Assembly (NCBI GenBank): GCA_031459615.1
Contig: JAVKIE010000012.1
Span: forward strand, 1-64,000
Length of the DNA: 64,000 nt
Direction: 5' to 3'
Source: Calidihabitans tengchongensis
GTDB lineage: Bacteria; Sysuimicrobiota; Sysuimicrobiia; Sysuimicrobiales; Kaftiobacteriaceae
Part shown: piece after piece, positions 61,218 through 64,000 of the stretch
Numbering within the stretch: the first letter of the stretch is position 1
Layout: every line of letters starts with the position of its first letter
Made by a program: the position numbers and the translations under genes
The notes under the pieces: model-generated
What the model was told of the DNA's origin: nothing
Seen by the model: only the letters and a program-made list of their open reading frames with translations
The model's database searches: none

Positions 61218-61739
61218 CTACCAGCGATCGTGGTGGACCAGCGATTCCAGCGGCCGGCGGCGGTACCGGGGAGGGCGTTCGGCGGGATACCCCACGGGAA
61301 TGAGGCCTACCGGCAGGACGTGGGGTGGCAGTCCCAGGACGTCCCGCACCGCGTCGTCGTCGAACGCGCCCACAAAACAGGCCCCCAGGCCTTCGTCCAC
61401 CGCCCCCAGGAGGATCAGCATGCTGGCGAACGCGGCGTCGACGATACTGTACCGCCGCACGCCGCGCTCACCGTACCGGGCGGCGCTGCGCCGGGTGTCG
61501 GCGCACACGGCCAGGACCACCGGAGCGGCCCCCACCCAGGTCTGACCCCAGGCGGCCTGAACCAGCCGCTGGCGCACCGCGGGGTCCCGGACCACCACGA
61601 ACTCCACCGGCTGGGTAAAACCGGCGCTGGGCGCCCGGTGGGCATACTCCAGCAGGCGCCGCACGGTGGCCTCCTCCACCGGCCGGGACAGAAACGCTCG
61701 AACCATGCCGCGTCGGCGGACCACCTCGGCGAACTCCAC
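61218..61739 (-). CDS. nitroreductase family protein
   Basis: The 173 residues form a compact FMN-dependent nitroreductase: EFAEVVRRRGMVRAFLSRPV (FMN phosphate contact RxxR), APSAGFTQPVEFVVVRD, DAAFASMLILLGAVDEGLGACFVGAF, and the ending VPVGYPAERPPRYRRRPLESLVHHDRW. It is shorter than typical members by about 20 residues. Substrate unknown. It starts 14 bases after the lytic transglycosylase gene in the same direction. Confidence 0.9.
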   Translation of the reverse strand: MEFAEVVRRRGMVRAFLSRPVEEATVRRLLEYAHRAPSAGFTQPVEFVVVRDPAVRQRLVQAAWGQTWVGAAPVVLAVCADTRRSAARYGERGVRRYSIVDAAFASMLILLGAVDEGLGACFVGAFDDDAVRDVLGLPPHVLPVGLIPVGYPAERPPRYRRRPLESLVHHDRW

Positions 61740-61753
61740 GACCGCCTCCCCCC

Positions 61754-63859
61754 TCAGGGATACAGCCAGCGGTAGATACCGTACGTCTGCATCACCCGCT
61801 GCACGTAGGCCCGCGTCTCCGCGTACGGAATGCTCTCCACAAACACGTCCGGATCGTTTCGGGGACCGCGGGACCAGCGCCCCGCCGCGGCGGGACCCGC
61901 GTTGTAGGCGGCCAGAGCCAGGATCAGGTCGCCGCCGAACCTCCGCACCATCGCCCCCACATACGCGGCCCCCAGGTCAATATTGACAGCGGGATCCATC
62001 AGCTGGCGCAGGTCGACCGGTCGGCCCGCCGTGGCCTCCGCGGTCGCCGGGATGATCTGCATCAACCCCACCGCCCGCGCCGGGGAGACGGCCCGGGGAT
62101 CGAACCGGCTCTCCTCCCGCATGACCGCCAGCACCAGGTACGGATCCACGCGATGCCGGCGGGCGGCGGCCTGGACCTCCTCCCAGAAGGCGCGGGGATA
62201 CGCCGCCTCCCACACATCCCGATCCGCCGCCGGGCCCCCCGCCAGCGCCGCAGGCACCAGGGAGGACGCCGCCTCCAGGGCCCCCTTCGCATCTCCCGCC
62301 ACCGACGCCAGCCACGCCTCCGCGGCGGCCAGTTCCCTGGCCTGCGATGGCGACAGGGCTGTGCCGGCCCGCCGAGCCCGCACCGCCTCCAGCGCGTCGT
62401 CCACGAAGCCCAGCGCGGCCAGCTCCTGGTAGGCGGAGGAGGGCTGGTCGTCGGCAAGGCGCACGGGCGCCGCGCCAGGCGGCGGGGGCGGCGACGGTCG
62501 TCCCAGCATCAGCCGCGCCCGCTGGCCGTAGTACGTCAGGGGATACCGGTCCGCCACAGTGCGCCACAGGGCGTCCGCGCGCATCCCCGCCGCCTGCCGC
62601 GCCTTGGCCGCCCAGAACAGGCCGGCGGCGGCGCGAGGGGCGCCGTCAAGGTGGTCCGCATACGCCCTGAACAACCGCTCGGCCTCGCCGTACCGGTGCT
62701 GCCGGAACGCCAGCCAGCCCAGTCGCCAGCGGGCATCGTCGGCCACTGACGAGGTCGGGTAACGGCGCGCCAGCTCCGTCCACCAGCGGCGAGCCTGGGC
62801 GAGGTCGCCGGCGGCCTCGGCGGAGGACGCCAACGACGCCATCGCCCGAGGAGCCCACGGGGTCGCCCCCAACTCCCGGAGCACGCGCACCCAGACGGCC
62901 CGGGCTTCCCCACGCCTGCCCCGGGCGGCGAGAGCCCGCCCCATCCAGTACAGTCCGCGGGCCCGCACTCCCGGATCCGCGATCCGGGCGGACTGGCCGA
63001 AGGCGTAGACGGCGTCCTCGCCGGGCAGACGCAGCAGGCCCAGCCGGAACCACGCGTCCGCGGCCTGGATTCCGGTCACTCCCCGGTGCAGGGCCGCAAC
63101 CAGTTCCCGCCGGGCGGCCTCGAATTCCCCCAGGGCGATCAGCCGCCGGGCGCGCGTCAGGCGGGCCTCCACCGGCAGCGCCTCGTCCCCCAGCCCCCTC
63201 AAGTGCAGCCAGGCCCGGGCGGCATCGGCCTCGGGGCCGCCTTCGGGATCGCTCCACCCCGCCATGGCATAGGCCCGCACGGCGTCGGCGCGCCGGCCCA
63301 TCGCCTCCGCTGCCCGACCCCGCAGCCACCACACTCTGACCATCTCCGGACCGGAATCTTCCGGCCGGAACGGGGACAGCATCCGCAGGGCCGCGTCCGG
63401 CCTGTCCAGCTGCAGCAGGACCTCGGCCGCCTGCAGCCGGGCGCGGCGGGCCAGAAGACCGTTGCCGCTGGAGACCGCCAGGGACACCAGGCGATCGGCC
63501 GCCCCCGCAAGGTCCCCCGACAGCAGAGCCGCCGAGGCCGAGTACCACCGGGCATAATCGGCCAGGGGTGGATGGCCCGCGGCCACGGCGTCGAACTCCG
63601 CGCCGGCCGCGGCCGCGTCGCCGGCAGCCAGAGCGCAGTGGCCCAGCAGGTACCGGGCCCGGTATCCCGCGGGGCCCGGATGCCACCGCAGCCGGCGGAG
63701 GAGGTCGGAGGCGTCGGCGCACCGCCCGCCCGCCCGCGCCACCACGGCGGGCAGCAGCTCGCGCGGCGGCAGGACCACCCCTCCCGACGCCCGCCCGGCG
63801 GCGCAGGACACGGCGGCGACAATCGCACCCGCACAGGCCAACCAGCTCGTGCGCGTCAT
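61754..63859 (-). CDS. soluble-type lytic murein transglycosylase (Slt70 family)
   Basis: The 701-residue exported enzyme cleaves peptidoglycan glycan strands. A signal at the N-terminus (SWLACAGAIVAAVSCAAG) ends in AVSC, a near-lipobox, so it may be lipid-anchored. A long alpha superhelix of TPR-like repeats (about 40-540) is followed by the SLT domain with the catalytic Glu583 in MREESRFDPRAVSPARAVGLMQIIPATA and AAYNAGPAAAGRW. The ATG overlaps the stop of the upstream acyltransferase gene as ATGA. Confidence 0.93.
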   Translation of the reverse strand: MTRTSWLACAGAIVAAVSCAAGRASGGVVLPPRELLPAVVARAGGRCADASDLLRRLRWHPGPAGYRARYLLGHCALAAGDAAAAGAEFDAVAAGHPPLADYARWYSASAALLSGDLAGAADRLVSLAVSSGNGLLARRARLQAAEVLLQLDRPDAALRMLSPFRPEDSGPEMVRVWWLRGRAAEAMGRRADAVRAYAMAGWSDPEGGPEADAARAWLHLRGLGDEALPVEARLTRARRLIALGEFEAARRELVAALHRGVTGIQAADAWFRLGLLRLPGEDAVYAFGQSARIADPGVRARGLYWMGRALAARGRRGEARAVWVRVLRELGATPWAPRAMASLASSAEAAGDLAQARRWWTELARRYPTSSVADDARWRLGWLAFRQHRYGEAERLFRAYADHLDGAPRAAAGLFWAAKARQAAGMRADALWRTVADRYPLTYYGQRARLMLGRPSPPPPPGAAPVRLADDQPSSAYQELAALGFVDDALEAVRARRAGTALSPSQARELAAAEAWLASVAGDAKGALEAASSLVPAALAGGPAADRDVWEAAYPRAFWEEVQAAARRHRVDPYLVLAVMREESRFDPRAVSPARAVGLMQIIPATAEATAGRPVDLRQLMDPAVNIDLGAAYVGAMVRRFGGDLILALAAYNAGPAAAGRWSRGPRNDPDVFVESIPYAETRAYVQRVMQTYGIYRWLYP

Positions 63860-64000
63860 CGGCCCAGCAGGGCGGCCAGAGTCCGGCGGATGGACGCGGT
63901 GAAGTCGTCGATCAGGCGGAGGTCGGGGGGCGGGAGGATCGGATCGCCGACCCGGACGGTCACGCGGGCCGGGCGCGGGACACGCGCCCGCAGGGGGAGC
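63856..64000 (-). CDS. C-terminal end of a PlsC-type acyltransferase (partial)
   Basis: The last 47 codons of a gene that runs off the right edge: LPLRARVPRPARVTVRVGDPILPP, then LRLIDDFTASIRRTLAALLGR. This is the usual ending of 1-acylglycerol-3-phosphate acyltransferases (PxxARxRPxRVxVRxGxPI and a final amphipathic helix). The catalytic HxxxxD lies outside the window. Co-translated with the transglycosylase gene. Confidence 0.65.
   Translation of the reverse strand, partial: LPLRARVPRPARVTVRVGDPILPPPDLRLIDDFTASIRRTLAALLGR

Noticed and set aside
60464..61739. A composite transposon or genomic island
   Set aside because: RAYT is a single-domesticated gene; no flanking inverted repeats, integrase or target duplication is visible.

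Overview
The window is about 64 kb of very GC-rich, gene-dense bacterial chromosome. Almost everything is coded on the minus strand, in long tightly packed operons with many 1-4 base stop/start overlaps. Several features point to a high-GC, Firmicutes-like (Terrabacteria) relative rather than a proteobacterium: two-subunit glycyl-tRNA synthetase, a T-box leader on thrS, CIRCE/HrcA control, long-form HPF, PgpH, and a ybeY-dgkA-cdd-era-recO-glyQS gene string. An uncultured lineage such as CSP1-3, an Armatimonadota relative or a deep Firmicutes branch is possible, but I cannot fix the phylum from this window. No phage, plasmid, rRNA or CRISPR is visible.

Layout, in window order. 1-900: decayed pieces of large helicases, probably the scar of a defence locus. 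905-16806: a housekeeping block transcribed right to left (CorC/HlyC-like protein, DUF502, cdd, era, an MgtE-N/CBS protein coupled to an Nramp-like transporter, recO, a small membrane protein, glyQ, glyS, ppdK, dgt, cold shock protein, HPF, one unknown). 16919-21049: a polar amino acid ABC importer (aapJQMP type) lying inside what is elsewhere one continuous conserved cluster. 21181-24382: dgkA, ybeY, pgpH. 24475-32146: the complete operon argC-J-B-D-G-H-R, with its promoter and a palindromic putative ArgR operator. 32175-36157: hrcA-dnaJ-prmA-rsmE behind a perfect CIRCE element, without grpE or dnaK. 36154-41504: murJ, rpsT (plus strand), holA, comEC. 41718-43946: thrS with promoter, T-box and terminator. 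43964-45787: ADC-like protein, dtd, and a plus-strand beta-repeat protein. 45847-51294: a carbohydrate ABC importer with a GH63-like hydrolase, possibly for glucosyl- or mannosylglycerate. 51519-51595: tRNA-Val. 51633-57052: an amino acid permease with its lipoprotein, and a peptide-type dppBC plus binding protein, none with its own ATPase. 57113-64000: 2-hydroxyacid dehydrogenase, an unknown zinc-ribbon-like protein, a response regulator with a degenerate GGDEF domain, a RAYT transposase with REP palindromes, a nitroreductase, a lytic transglycosylase and the end of an acyltransferase.

The genes cover translation and its control, membrane and wall maintenance (MurJ, DgkA, PgpH, Slt), arginine synthesis and solute uptake. 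The most striking non-coding feature is a set of unrelated short tandem repeat arrays. Each begins at or a few bases after the stop codon of a minus-strand gene; one family appears to have written the C-terminal end of argG and another lies inside the N-terminal extension of era.
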